Shown: positions 16,448 through 23,775, counted from the first letter of the stretch. The stretch is 33,154 nt of DNA from Mycobacterium sp. (GCA_022841565.1 JALHRH010000019.1:1-33154); one strand, 5' to 3'. Numbers and translations are program-made. The notes: generated by a model not told the origin, from the sequence alone.

Positions 16448-17149
16448 TTAGACGGCCTTGGTGGCGCCGACATAAGACACCACCACGTCGGATTCCTCGG
16501 TGATCCGGGTCAGAGTCGAATACGAGCGAATGAACGACTGCCCGACGCAGCCGTCGATCTTGATGTGGAAATCGCTGATCATGATCCAGGGGTTAGGCCC
16601 ATTGAACTCCTTTCGGACCACCGGCACCACGACGACGAACCCCGGCTTCAGCCCCACACTGACCAGACCGTTGTAGGACGGAGTGATAACCGGGATCAAC
16701 ATCGGAGGCTCGCCGGGGCCCAGGGGAAGCTGCGCGCCGAGAGAGGGGGCGAAGCCGCCGCCATGTGTCTGGGTGATGCCGTTGGCGGTGCTCATGTCGA
16801 TGCCGCAGCCGATCTCGTAACCCACCTCCAGGATTCCGTGCGGCGGTCCGGGCCCAGCCAGCGAAGCGACGAAAATCCCGCTGGACAGATATTCGCGAGA
16901 AGATATGGCCGTCGTCAGTGGCGCGACCGGCACTTGTTTCTCGTCTTTTGCGCCGAGAGCCAGAGTCCAGCCGTCGGGGGTATTGACCCGCGCCGGTGTG
17001 CCGGGCGGCATCAACCCGCCGGCCGGCGGAGCGGCACCCACTACGGGTTCGGCGTCCGGCTGCGCCCTCACCGCACCCGCAGGCGTCAAGAGGAAGAGGC
17101 ACACCGCGAGTACCGTCACACGGCGAACGACCGCGGAAATCGGCATCAC
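16448..17149 (-). CDS. MspA-family porin
   Basis: 233 residues. The signal peptide is at about 1-29 (VTVLAVCLFLLTPAGAVRAQ, cleavage near AVRAQ). After a Pro/Gly-rich linker (GAAPPAGGLMPPGTP), the MspA-like body has DGWTLALGAKDEKQV, REYLSSGIFVASL, ILEVGYEIGCGIDMS, VSVGLKPGFVVVV and SDFHIKIDGCVGQSFIRSY. The family forms octameric goblet-shaped channels in the mycobacterial outer membrane for small hydrophilic solutes. Members occur in many non-tuberculous mycobacteria and are absent from M. tuberculosis, to my knowledge. Two cysteines (EIGC and IDGC) could form a disulfide; MspA itself has none. GTG at 17149 is favoured over the adjacent ATG because of the promoter 7 nt upstream. It is transcribed towards the Hsp70-like gene. 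Confidence 0.82.
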   Translation of the reverse strand: MMPISAVVRRVTVLAVCLFLLTPAGAVRAQPDAEPVVGAAPPAGGLMPPGTPARVNTPDGWTLALGAKDEKQVPVAPLTTAISSREYLSSGIFVASLAGPGPPHGILEVGYEIGCGIDMSTANGITQTHGGGFAPSLGAQLPLGPGEPPMLIPVITPSYNGLVSVGLKPGFVVVVPVVRKEFNGPNPWIMISDFHIKIDGCVGQSFIRSYSTLTRITEESDVVVSYVGATKAV

Positions 17150-17156
17150 GGCCTAC

Positions 17157-17162
17157 ACGCTA
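17157..17162 (-). promoter_or_regulatory. -10 element of a probable leaderless promoter for the porin gene
   Basis: Read on the minus strand, TAGCGT is followed by exactly 7 nt and then GTG at 17149. There is no convincing ribosome binding site. Confidence 0.5.
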
Positions 17163-17273
17163 GGCGCGCCCGGATTTCTCGACAGATTTGCTCGATGGTG
17201 CAATCAAAGTTGTTGCGCCTTTGTAGCTGGTTCGCGATGCAGTCACGGGAAGCTGACCAATCGGTGCGGCGAG

Positions 17274-17279
17274 TAGACT
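17274..17279 (+). promoter_or_regulatory. Probable -10 element of the small secreted protein gene
   Basis: TAGACT fits TANNNT and would give a leader of about 40 nt carrying the GGGAGG ribosome binding site at 17313-17318. Confidence 0.35.
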
Positions 17280-17325
17280 CCGCAGGTAACCGGGGTATCA
17301 GGCCATTCGGCAGGGAGGGCGAGCA

Positions 17326-17589
17326 ATGACACGTCAGAGGTTCGCTTCAGCACTGGCGGCTGTCCTGCTCGCGGTGTCGGCTCTGGCGGGCGGCGCCGGG
17401 GTCGCTCGAGCCGACCCTGATGATGCCACACCTCCGACGATCGATGACCTGTTCATCCTGATCCCGCTGTTGAACATCGATCCGCGCGACCGAGAAACCA
17501 GCCAGCACGGCCCCGGGCCCCGCGACTGGACCGGTAGCGGAATGTACTGCCAGAATCGCAACGCCAGGTGCCAGAAGATGGGGTTCTAG
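17326..17589 (+). CDS. Small secreted protein, 87 residues
   Basis: ATG at 17326 is preceded by GGGAGG at 17313-17318. A typical Sec signal peptide covers residues 1-29 (basic MTRQRF, hydrophobic core AAVLLAVSALAGGAGV, cleavage after ARA). The mature chain of about 58 residues starts DPDDATPPTIDDLF, has a hydrophobic ILIPLLNIDPRDRE segment, and ends with two cysteines, MYCQNRNARCQKMGF, that may pair. No enzymatic domain is visible and the family is not recognised, although short secreted proteins with a PxxxDL-type start are common in mycobacteria. It is divergent from the MspA porin gene with a 176-nt shared intergenic region, so the two envelope genes could be co-regulated (inference). Confidence 0.75.
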   Translation: MTRQRFASALAAVLLAVSALAGGAGVARADPDDATPPTIDDLFILIPLLNIDPRDRETSQHGPGPRDWTGSGMYCQNRNARCQKMGF

Positions 17590-17646
17590 GTCGGGCACGT
17601 CGCGAATTGCGCCGCCTGCTGGCTTTAGCGCCTCTGATCGGAGGGA

Positions 17647-18486
17647 ATGCAGTCGTTGTCCACCTGGCTCATCACCGGTTGTTCGACCGGCCTTGGCCGC
17701 GCGCTCGCCCAGGCGGTTGTCGAAGCCGGCCACCATGTCGTCGTCACCGCACGCGACGCCACGACGGTCGCCGACCTGGCCGACACCGCACCCGACCGGG
17801 CCCTCGCCGTCGCCCTCGATGTCACCAACGCCGAGCAGGTCACCGCGGCCGTGCAACAGGCACAGGAACGGTTCGACGGGATCGACGTTCTGGTGAACAA
17901 CGCCGGCTACGGGTACCGCGCCGCCATCGAAGAGGGTGACGACGCCCAGGTGCGCGCCCTGTTCGAAACGCACTTCTTCGGCACCGTCGCCACGATCAAG
18001 GCGGTGCTGCCGGGCATGCGGGAACGCCGCTGCGGTGCGATTGTGAACATCTCCTCGATCGGCGTGCAGCTGACACCCGTGGGATCGGGTTACTACGCGG
18101 CCGCCAAAGCGGCCGTGGAAGGCATGAGCGGGGCACTGCACGGTGAGCTTGCGCCGCTCGGCATTTCCGTCACCGTCGTCGAACCCGGTGCTTTCCGAAC
18201 CGATTTCGCCGGACGTTCGCTGACGCAGTCGGCTACCGTCATCGACGACTACGCCGACACCGCCGGGCGCCGTCGCAAAGAAAACGACACCATGCACGGC
18301 AATCAGGCCGGCGACCCCGCGAAGGCGGCCGGCGCGATAGTCACCGCGGTCGAGTCCGGCGAGCCCCCCGCCTTCCTGCTGCTCGGCCAAGACGCCCTGT
18401 TCTCGTATCGCCACATCGCCGAGCGGAGGGCGACCGAGATCTCGGCGTGGGAGGAGCTCACTGCCAGCACCGACTTGGACACCTGA
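17647..18486 (+). CDS. Short-chain dehydrogenase/reductase, classical type
   Basis: 279 residues from ATG 17647; the alternative TTG at 17656 (product starting STWLITG) would have better spacing from GGAGG at 17640-17644. Nucleotide-binding motif TGCSTGLG is at residues 10-17, VVVTARD after beta-2 suggests NADP(H) preference, DVTNAEQV near 60 and NNAGYGY near 85 are conserved, the catalytic Ser is in NISSIG and Tyr150/Lys154 are in YYAAAK. The C-terminal extension (DPAKAAGAIVTAVES, ALFSYRHIAERRATEI) is typical of the oxidoreductases of the extended 17beta-HSD/retinol-dehydrogenase-like group in actinobacteria. The substrate is unknown. Its stop overlaps the start of the next gene (TGATG), so the two are translationally coupled. 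Confidence 0.83.
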   Translation: MQSLSTWLITGCSTGLGRALAQAVVEAGHHVVVTARDATTVADLADTAPDRALAVALDVTNAEQVTAAVQQAQERFDGIDVLVNNAGYGYRAAIEEGDDAQVRALFETHFFGTVATIKAVLPGMRERRCGAIVNISSIGVQLTPVGSGYYAAAKAAVEGMSGALHGELAPLGISVTVVEPGAFRTDFAGRSLTQSATVIDDYADTAGRRRKENDTMHGNQAGDPAKAAGAIVTAVESGEPPAFLLLGQDALFSYRHIAERRATEISAWEELTASTDLDT

Positions 18487-19208
18487 TGCCCGCAGCGACT
18501 TTTGCGGTCGGGGTTATCGGTGCGTTCGTCTGTACCGCGGTGGGCGTGACCCTGCTGATCATCGGATTGCGGAGTCGTTCGGCGGCACGCATGGCGCCAC
18601 CAATCGGCTACCGCCCGGACTACCCAGCCGGGTACCCACCGGCGTTCTCCGCCTACCCCGGCGGCTACGGGCCGACCCCCTGGATGGCTACGCCACCACG
18701 CAAGGCCGGTGGCGGTCTGATCATCACCGGCATCGTGTTTGTCACCCTGGGCGCGGTCGGCATCGTCGGCACCGTGGCCCTGGCCGCCGGCCGGAGTTCC
18801 AAACTGGCGGTGGGCGACTGCTTCACCAACGAAATACTGGACAAACAGCGCTGGAAGTCCAAGAGCTGCCGTAACCCCGAAGCAGTGCTGGAATATGCCG
18901 CAACTGTGGGCTCCAATGGGACCTGTCCAGACGGCAAGCTCGACAACAGCTCATATCTATCGGTGGAACACGACGGTTCCCGGCGCTGCTTCATACCCAA
19001 TCTCCTTGTCGGCCATTGCTATTCGTCCGATCACAACGGCGAGACCATTCGCGCGGTGAGCTGCGGGGCGGGTGGCACGGTTGTCCGGATCCGCACCCGG
19101 CTGGACGACACCGTCGACACCTCCGCCTGCCCGCCGGACACCCGCACGGTCACCTTTCCCCTTCCCAAGCGGACCTATTGCAGCGAGCGCGTCGGCGGAA
19201 TCATCTGA
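18486..19208 (+). CDS. Membrane protein with two tandem LppU-like extracytoplasmic modules
   Basis: 240 residues; ATG 18486 overlaps the SDR stop by one base. The N-terminal helix is at about 5-27 (VIGAFVCTAVGVTLLIIGL). A cytosolic Tyr/Pro/Gly-rich linker (GYRPDYPAGYPPAF, YPGGYGPTP) and a second helix at about 78-100 (GGLIITGIVFVTLGAVGIVG) precede an exported region. That region consists of two similar modules: VGDC (Cys112) followed by SC, GTC and RRC, then VGHC (Cys178) followed by SC, SAC and TYC. Each module has four cysteines with similar spacing (16/19/21 and 15/22/17), consistent with two disulfides. The VGDC pattern resembles the LppU/SCO3897 family; function is unknown. Coupling to the SDR gene is clear, but a functional link is not. 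Confidence 0.72.
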   Translation: MPAATFAVGVIGAFVCTAVGVTLLIIGLRSRSAARMAPPIGYRPDYPAGYPPAFSAYPGGYGPTPWMATPPRKAGGGLIITGIVFVTLGAVGIVGTVALAAGRSSKLAVGDCFTNEILDKQRWKSKSCRNPEAVLEYAATVGSNGTCPDGKLDNSSYLSVEHDGSRRCFIPNLLVGHCYSSDHNGETIRAVSCGAGGTVVRIRTRLDDTVDTSACPPDTRTVTFPLPKRTYCSERVGGII

Positions 19209-19626
19209 GCCGCAAGCTATTACCGTTTATCGCGTACCGTCCCGGTCCCAGGAAAATCAGCAGAAAGAAGCCGAAGCAGAAGAGTATCGCCGGAGTTCCC
19301 CCGTTGCCGTCGGGCGGATCACTGATCGGCCAGAGTGCCAGCGGTTGATGCATCCAGAAATACGCGACCGCCATCTGGCCGGACGCCACGAAGGCGGCGG
19401 CGCGGGTGAACAGTCCCAGAGCGATCAACGATCCGGCAACGAGTTCAATCACCCCGGCGTACCAGCCCGGCCAGTCGCCGATGTGAACTGGTTGGCCGGA
19501 CGGGACGGGCCAGTCGAAGAGGATCATCGAGCCATATCCGGCAAAGAGAAGACCGTACACGAACCGAAACAGGCTCAGCACTGCCGGCGATAAGCCAGCG
19601 AGACGGTGGTTGAGGTCGTTCGTCAT
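19201..19626 (-). CDS. DoxX-family membrane protein (Rv3064c-like)
   Basis: 141 residues from ATG 19626, the same length and position I recall for M. tuberculosis Rv3064c (between cstA and mmr). Four hydrophobic helices are seen: AVLSLFRFVYGLLFAGYGSM, YAGVIELVAGSLIALGLF, AAFVASGQMAVAYFWM and AILFCFGFFLLIFLG. Conserved DoxX features include the G-Y-G turn after helix 1, the GxxEhxAGxLxxxGLFTR block, and HQP before the last helix. DoxX proteins are integral membrane redox-related proteins; in mycobacteria one paralogue associates with superoxide dismutase and a thiol exporter. The specific partner here is unknown. Its 3' end overlaps the convergent LppU-like gene by 8 bp. Translation is probably leaderless. 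Confidence 0.82.
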   Translation of the reverse strand: MTNDLNHRLAGLSPAVLSLFRFVYGLLFAGYGSMILFDWPVPSGQPVHIGDWPGWYAGVIELVAGSLIALGLFTRAAAFVASGQMAVAYFWMHQPLALWPISDPPDGNGGTPAILFCFGFFLLIFLGPGRYAINGNSLRLR

Positions 19627-19633
19627 GGTGCCC

Positions 19634-19639
19634 ACGTTA
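19634..19639 (-). promoter_or_regulatory. -10 element of a probable leaderless promoter for the DoxX gene
   Basis: Minus-strand TAACGT is followed by exactly 7 nt and the ATG at 19626. No ribosome binding site is present. Confidence 0.5.
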
Positions 19640-19777
19640 CGATCGCCCCCCGACACGGCGCGGACTTGGCGGCAACCCCTGCTCACTGAGCACGGCTGCG
19701 ATAGGGCGGTGGTGGATGCGGTGTGGGAAGCGGTCGGGTTGCACTGAAACCCCACGGGTGCAGTGCCACGATGCTAG

Positions 19778-19805
19778 TGTACATTTGTACATGTACATTT
19801 GTACA
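19778..19805. promoter_or_regulatory. Tandem 14-bp operator for the TetR regulator of mmr
   Basis: TGTACATTTGTACA occurs twice with no gap (19778-19791 and 19792-19805). Each copy holds two TGTACA palindromes separated by TT. A candidate -10, TAGTGT at 19775-19780, overlaps the first copy, so a bound repressor would block RNA polymerase. The site ends 15 nt before the mmr start. Rv3066 of M. tuberculosis is known to repress mmr through a palindromic site in this position; the doubled layout is seen directly here. Confidence 0.72.
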
Positions 19806-19820
19806 CGAGGGAGAGTTATC

Positions 19821-20144
19821 GTGGCTTATCTGTTTCTCCTGGTCGCCATCTTCGCGGAGGTCGCGGCGACCAGCATGCTCAAGGGCACCGAAGGCTTCAC
19901 GCGACTGTGGCCGACGGCGATTTGTCTGCTCGGCTATGCGGTCTCGTTCGCGCTGCTGGCACTCTCCATCGCGCGGGGAATGCAGACCGATGTCGCCTAC
20001 GCGTTGTGGTCGGCGATCGGGACGGCCGTCATTGTGTTCATCGCCGTGGCTTTTCTCGGGTCACCCCTGTCAGCGGCGAAGTTGGTCGGTGTCGGACTGA
20101 TCATCGGCGGCGTGGTTACCCTGAACCTCGGCGGTGCCCATTGA
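19821..20144 (+). CDS. mmr: Small multidrug resistance efflux pump Mmr
   Basis: 107 residues from GTG 19821, with GAGGGAGAG just upstream. It is the SMR family (EmrE-like) proton-coupled exporter of quaternary ammonium compounds and dyes, working as a dimer in the plasma membrane. Four helices are visible. The essential membrane glutamate is Glu13 in IFAEVAATSMLK (EmrE Glu14). Signature segments GFTRLWPT, GYAVSFALLALSI, GMQTDVAYALWSAIGTA and VGLIIGGVVTLNL match mycobacterial Mmr very closely (Rv3065 by recognition). The stop overlaps the TTG start of the following TetR gene by 4 nt, and the tandem operator precedes it, so the pump and its regulator form one autoregulated operon. Confidence 0.94.
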   Translation: MAYLFLLVAIFAEVAATSMLKGTEGFTRLWPTAICLLGYAVSFALLALSIARGMQTDVAYALWSAIGTAVIVFIAVAFLGSPLSAAKLVGVGLIIGGVVTLNLGGAH

Positions 20145-20710
20145 GAAATCAGGCGCAGTCGGCGCCGCACCGCCGTCCGCGCGACCCGGCCGGTCGGCGG
20201 CAGGCGATCGTCGAGGCGGCGGGCCGGGTGATCGCCCACCGCGGGCTCGGCCAGCTGACCCATCGACTGGTGGCGGCCGAGGCGAATGTGCCGGTGGGGT
20301 CGACGACCTACTATTTCCGCGATCTGCACACGTTGCGGGAAGCGGCCCTGGCACACGCGGCCACCGCTTCGGCCGAGTGCTTGGAGCAGTGGCGGCGGGA
20401 ACTGGACTCCAACACCGATCTTCCAGGAGCCCTGGCTCAACTCACCGCCGAGTTTCTCGCCGACCACGACCGGTATCGGACCCTCAACGAGTTGTATCTG
20501 GCAGCAAGCTACCGAGCCGAATTGCGGCCGCTGGCCCGGGTGTGGAACGAGGGTCTGGTGGCATTGCTGGAACCGCGGGTCGGTCGGCGGGCCGCGGACG
20601 CGATCGCCGTGTTTCTCGACGGCGCCATGCTGCATCCGCTGGCCACGGGTACCCCGCTGAGCACCGAAGCGCTGGCCGACGCCATCGCCCGGTTGGCACA
20701 CGGCGACTGA
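20141..20710 (+). CDS. TetR-family multidrug-sensing repressor of mmr (Rv3066-like)
   Basis: 189 residues from TTG 20141, which overlaps the mmr stop (TTGA). After a short basic leader (RRPRDPAGRRQAIVEAAGRV), the helix-turn-helix is at about 32-55: LTHRLVAAEANVPVGSTTYY followed by FRDLHTLREAAL. The C-terminal ligand-binding domain includes NELYLAASYRAELRPLARVW, aromatic and acidic residues typical of a multidrug pocket, and FLDGAMLHPLATGTPLS. Comparison with Rv3066, which binds cationic drugs and releases the mmr operator, is by recognition; the C-terminus here is shorter, ending LAHGD. The tandem operator at 19778-19805 is its probable target. No better start is available downstream without losing the first helix. 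Confidence 0.87.
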   Translation: MRNQAQSAPHRRPRDPAGRRQAIVEAAGRVIAHRGLGQLTHRLVAAEANVPVGSTTYYFRDLHTLREAALAHAATASAECLEQWRRELDSNTDLPGALAQLTAEFLADHDRYRTLNELYLAASYRAELRPLARVWNEGLVALLEPRVGRRAADAIAVFLDGAMLHPLATGTPLSTEALADAIARLAHGD

Positions 20711-20811
20711 AGAACGTGAGAGCCCAGGTGGCCGTACCCTGGTACAGCGGATATCCGGCCCCGGGACTTGCGGGGAGCTCGACTTGGAGGGCCAACATAG
20801 GGGGAGCGGAA

Positions 20812-23019
20812 TTGCCGGAATCAACGACGGGATACGACGCGGAATTGCAGATCGAACAGGACTACGTCACCGGCCTCTACGCCGTGCTCGACGCGGAGCG
20901 AGCTCGGGCGAAATCGAGGTACAGCAACGCATTACGGGGTGACGGCGAAACTCCTATGGATCGCGATGTCGAGGTGCGGGCGCTGGCCCGACGGATGAAG
21001 CGGTTGGATGTGGCCGACGACGGGTTGTGTTTCGGACGGCTCGATGCTGTTTCGGACCAGCGGTCCTACATCGGACGCCTCGGCCTGCTCGACCAGGACA
21101 ACGCGTACGAACCGTTGTTGATCGATTGGCGTGCGCCGGCAGCGCGTCCGTTCTATACGGCTACCGCGGCCAACCCGGAAGACATCCGGCGGCGGCGTCA
21201 GTTCCACACCCGTGGGCGTCACGTCGTCGATTTCACCGACGAGGTTCTCGGCCGCCCAGGTGAGGGTGACCAGTACGAAAGTTCAAGCGACACCGCCCTA
21301 CTCGCGGCGATAGACGCGCCGCGCGGCGACGGGATGCGCGACATCGTGGCGACCATCCAAGCCGAACAGGACAGCATCATCCGTCTCGATCATTCCGGCG
21401 TGCTGGTGATCGAAGGCGGCCCCGGGACCGGCAAGACGGTGGTCGCGCTGCACCGCGTCGCTTACCTGCTCTATACCCAACGAGAACGGATGGAACGCCA
21501 CGGTGTGCTCGTGATCGGGCCCAACCCGGCGTTCCTGAACCACATCGCCCGCGTCCTGCCGTCGCTCGGCGAATCCACGGTGGTGTTCCTGACCATCGGC
21601 GATCTGGTACCGGGACTGCACGTCACCGAGGAGGACGAACCGGTCGCCGCGCAGCTCAAGGGTTCACTGAAAATCCTGGACGTGCTCGCCGCCGCGATCG
21701 CCGATCGGCAACAGCTGCCGGAGGATCCGCTGCTGATCAAACTGTCCGATGTCACGTTGCGCATCGACGCCGAGACGGCGCAGTGGGCCAGGGAGGAGGC
21801 CCGCGCCAGCAAGCTGCCGCACAACGCGGCCCGCACCGCGTTCACCGACATCGTCACGTGGGTGCTGACTGAGCGGGCGATTGCCAAGATCGGCCGCGGC
21901 TGGCTGACCCGGTCCGACCGTGATGCATGGGAGAAGCTTCGGGAGGAGCTGATTGAGGACCTTGCGGAGAACGACGCATTCAGCGCAGCGCTCGATCAGC
22001 TCTGGCCGATTTTGACCCCGGAATCGCTATTGTCCGCACTGTTCGAGTGCCCGGAGAGGCTGCGCGCGGCAGGTGCCGATCCAGCACTGTGGCGTGAGGT
22101 TGGCAACGCATGGACGGTGTCCGATGTACCCCTGCTGGACGAACTCACCGACCTGCTCGGCATCAATAAGGCGGCCGAAGAACTCGCCAGTCGGACCGCC
22201 GAGCAGGAGCAGGCCGAGGAGGCGGCATATGCGGCCGGCGTGCTGGATCTCATGGTCAGCCGCGAAGACCTGATGGACGACGAGGACCACCTGCTGGCCC
22301 AGGACCTGCTCTACGGCGAGGACCTGGCCGACAGATTCGTCGAGCGCGACCTCCGTGAATTGGCGGAACGTGCTGCGGCGGACCGAAATTGGACCTACCG
22401 CCATGTGGTTGTCGACGAAGCCCAGGAGCTGTCCGCAATGGACTGGCGGGTACTGATGCGACGCTGCCCGGCCCGATCCTTCACGGTGGTTGGCGATCTC
22501 GCGCAACGGCGGTCACCGGCCGGAGGGAAGTCCTGGGACTCGATGCTGCGGCCCTATGTGCCCGGTCGCTGGGCCTACCGGTCGCTGACGGTGAACTACC
22601 GCACGCCGGCCGAAATCATGGCCATCGCAGCGGCACTGCTCGCCGAGTTCGCTCCCGACGTCGCGGCGCCGCAGTCGGTGCGCGCGTGCGGTGTCCAGCC
22701 GTGGTCGCGACGCGTCGGCCCATCCCAAATGAGCGCTGCCATCGAGGAATTCACGCGCGACGAAGCCTCCCGCGAGGGCACCAGCGTGGTGATCGGGCCA
22801 CCGGACATTGCCGGCGCGGTGGTGCCGTCGGCGGTCAAGGGCCTGGAGTTCGACGCCGTCTTGGTGGTGGATCCGCAACGGATCCTCGCCGGTGGCCCAC
22901 GCGGAGCCGCCGAACTCTACGTCGCGCTTACCCGCGCCACTCAGCGCCTCGGCGTCCTGCATCAGGAACCGCTGCCACCGGTGCTGAGCGGCCTAGCAGC
23001 CAGATCACCCTCGACGTAG
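20812..23019 (+). CDS. helD: HelD-like RNA polymerase-recycling ATPase (UvrD/SF1-like)
   Basis: 735 residues from TTG 20812 (GGGGGAG about 6 nt upstream), close to the length known for M. smegmatis HelD. The N-terminal coiled region (ELQIEQDYVTGLYAVLDAERARAKSRY) is the part that enters the RNA polymerase secondary channel in this family. Walker A is GPGTGKT at residues 203-209, followed by VALHRVAYLLYT. Further SF1 motifs are VVVDEAQELSAMDW (Walker B), FTVVGDLAQRRSP, LTVNYRTPAEIM, VPSAVKGLEFDAVLVVD and ELYVALTRATQRLGVLH. HelD removes stalled RNA polymerase from DNA, and related actinobacterial proteins contribute to rifamycin tolerance. Upstream GTG codons at 20716 and 20728 are in frame but lack ribosome binding sites and family similarity. 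The 3' end overlaps the convergent TetR gene by 58 bp. Confidence 0.87.
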   Translation: MPESTTGYDAELQIEQDYVTGLYAVLDAERARAKSRYSNALRGDGETPMDRDVEVRALARRMKRLDVADDGLCFGRLDAVSDQRSYIGRLGLLDQDNAYEPLLIDWRAPAARPFYTATAANPEDIRRRRQFHTRGRHVVDFTDEVLGRPGEGDQYESSSDTALLAAIDAPRGDGMRDIVATIQAEQDSIIRLDHSGVLVIEGGPGTGKTVVALHRVAYLLYTQRERMERHGVLVIGPNPAFLNHIARVLPSLGESTVVFLTIGDLVPGLHVTEEDEPVAAQLKGSLKILDVLAAAIADRQQLPEDPLLIKLSDVTLRIDAETAQWAREEARASKLPHNAARTAFTDIVTWVLTERAIAKIGRGWLTRSDRDAWEKLREELIEDLAENDAFSAALDQLWPILTPESLLSALFECPERLRAAGADPALWREVGNAWTVSDVPLLDELTDLLGINKAAEELASRTAEQEQAEEAAYAAGVLDLMVSREDLMDDEDHLLAQDLLYGEDLADRFVERDLRELAERAAADRNWTYRHVVVDEAQELSAMDWRVLMRRCPARSFTVVGDLAQRRSPAGGKSWDSMLRPYVPGRWAYRSLTVNYRTPAEIMAIAAALLAEFAPDVAAPQSVRACGVQPWSRRVGPSQMSAAIEEFTRDEASREGTSVVIGPPDIAGAVVPSAVKGLEFDAVLVVDPQRILAGGPRGAAELYVALTRATQRLGVLHQEPLPPVLSGLAARSPST

Positions 23020-23594
23020 CGCTGGATGTTGGGCCCGACGGCGGCCACCACTTCGTCTTCCGGCATCGACGCGACGGGTTCGATTCGCCAGACATAGCGA
23101 AGCAGAGCGAAACCGATTAGCTGGCTGGCGATCAGACCGCTGCGGCGCAGCCGGTCGGTCTCGTCGGTTCCCAACGTGGAGCCACCGATCAGGCTGCGTT
23201 CTACCACCATTCGCAACTTCTCGCGAGTGCGCTCGTCGTGTGCGGCGGTCAGCACCACGGCCCGAAGTACCGGGCCGATCTCGTCGTCGGCCCAGGCGCC
23301 GAGCACCGTGCGAACCAGCCGGGCGCCCAGTTCGCCGGGCGGTGTCGCCCAAGTCTTAGCGACGGCTTCCAGCCATCTGGCCGGCGGATCGGTGGCCGCG
23401 TCGAGCAGGCGCTCTTTGGAACCGAAGTAGTGATAGACCAGCGCCGGGTCGACTCCAGCGGCGCGGGCGACGGCGCGGATCGTCGTTCCCGCCCAACCGT
23501 GAGTAGCAAACTCCCGCCGTGCGGCGTCGAGGATCCGCGCCTGAAGCACGCCACGTTCGTCGCGCGGGCCCGGGGTCGAAGCCTTCCTCGCCAT
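22962..23594 (-). CDS. TetR-family regulator divergent from glgP
   Basis: 210 residues from ATG 23594 (MARKASTPGPRDERG). The N-terminal helix-turn-helix is at about 37-66: TTIRAVARAAGVDPALVYHYF then GSKERLLDAA. The ligand domain has LGARLVRTVLGAWADDEIGP, TREKLRMVVERSLIGG, LRRSGLIASQLIGFALLRYVW and VGPNIQRYVEGDL, which is where close relatives tend to end; about 13 residues extend past this into the overlap with helD. A perfect -10 (TACGAT) with 7-nt spacing marks the second ATG as a leaderless start; an ATG 9 nt upstream overlaps that -10 and is unlikely. The perfect palindrome at 23623-23640 covers the expected -35, suggesting self-repression. Control of glgP is inference. Confidence 0.84.
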   Translation of the reverse strand: MARKASTPGPRDERGVLQARILDAARREFATHGWAGTTIRAVARAAGVDPALVYHYFGSKERLLDAATDPPARWLEAVAKTWATPPGELGARLVRTVLGAWADDEIGPVLRAVVLTAAHDERTREKLRMVVERSLIGGSTLGTDETDRLRRSGLIASQLIGFALLRYVWRIEPVASMPEDEVVAAVGPNIQRYVEGDLAARPLSTGGSGS

Positions 23595-23601
23595 GTGTTT
23601 C

Positions 23602-23607
23602 ATCGTA
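23602..23607 (-). promoter_or_regulatory. -10 element of the leaderless TetR promoter
   Basis: Minus-strand TACGAT lies exactly 7 nt before the ATG at 23594. A -35 at standard spacing would fall at about 23625-23630, inside the palindrome. Confidence 0.55.
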
Positions 23608-23622
23608 GCGTGAGACTTAGCC

Positions 23623-23640
23623 TGGGGGTCCGGACCCCCA
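23623..23640. promoter_or_regulatory. Perfect 18-bp palindrome, probable TetR operator
   Basis: TGGGGGTCCGGACCCCCA is its own reverse complement over all 18 bases. It covers the predicted -35 of the divergent TetR gene and lies 136 nt upstream of glgP. Position and symmetry fit a homodimer-binding operator; as RNA it could instead form a hairpin. Confidence 0.6.
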
Positions 23641-23775
23641 TCCGGTCCGTCGCGATTTGGTGGACTCCCGTTCACATTTCGGAAGGCGGGTGCGTGCCGG
23701 GTGTGCAACCATCGCTGCCAGACTGACTGCCTGCTCTCCGCCGGGCGCCCCGGAATTCTAGGAATAGGACTCACC

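Noticed and set aside
20134-20811. Longer N-terminus for HelD starting at GTG 20134
   Set aside because: This part is the shifted-frame shadow of the TetR gene; HelD family similarity begins only after TTG 20812, which has a ribosome binding site.
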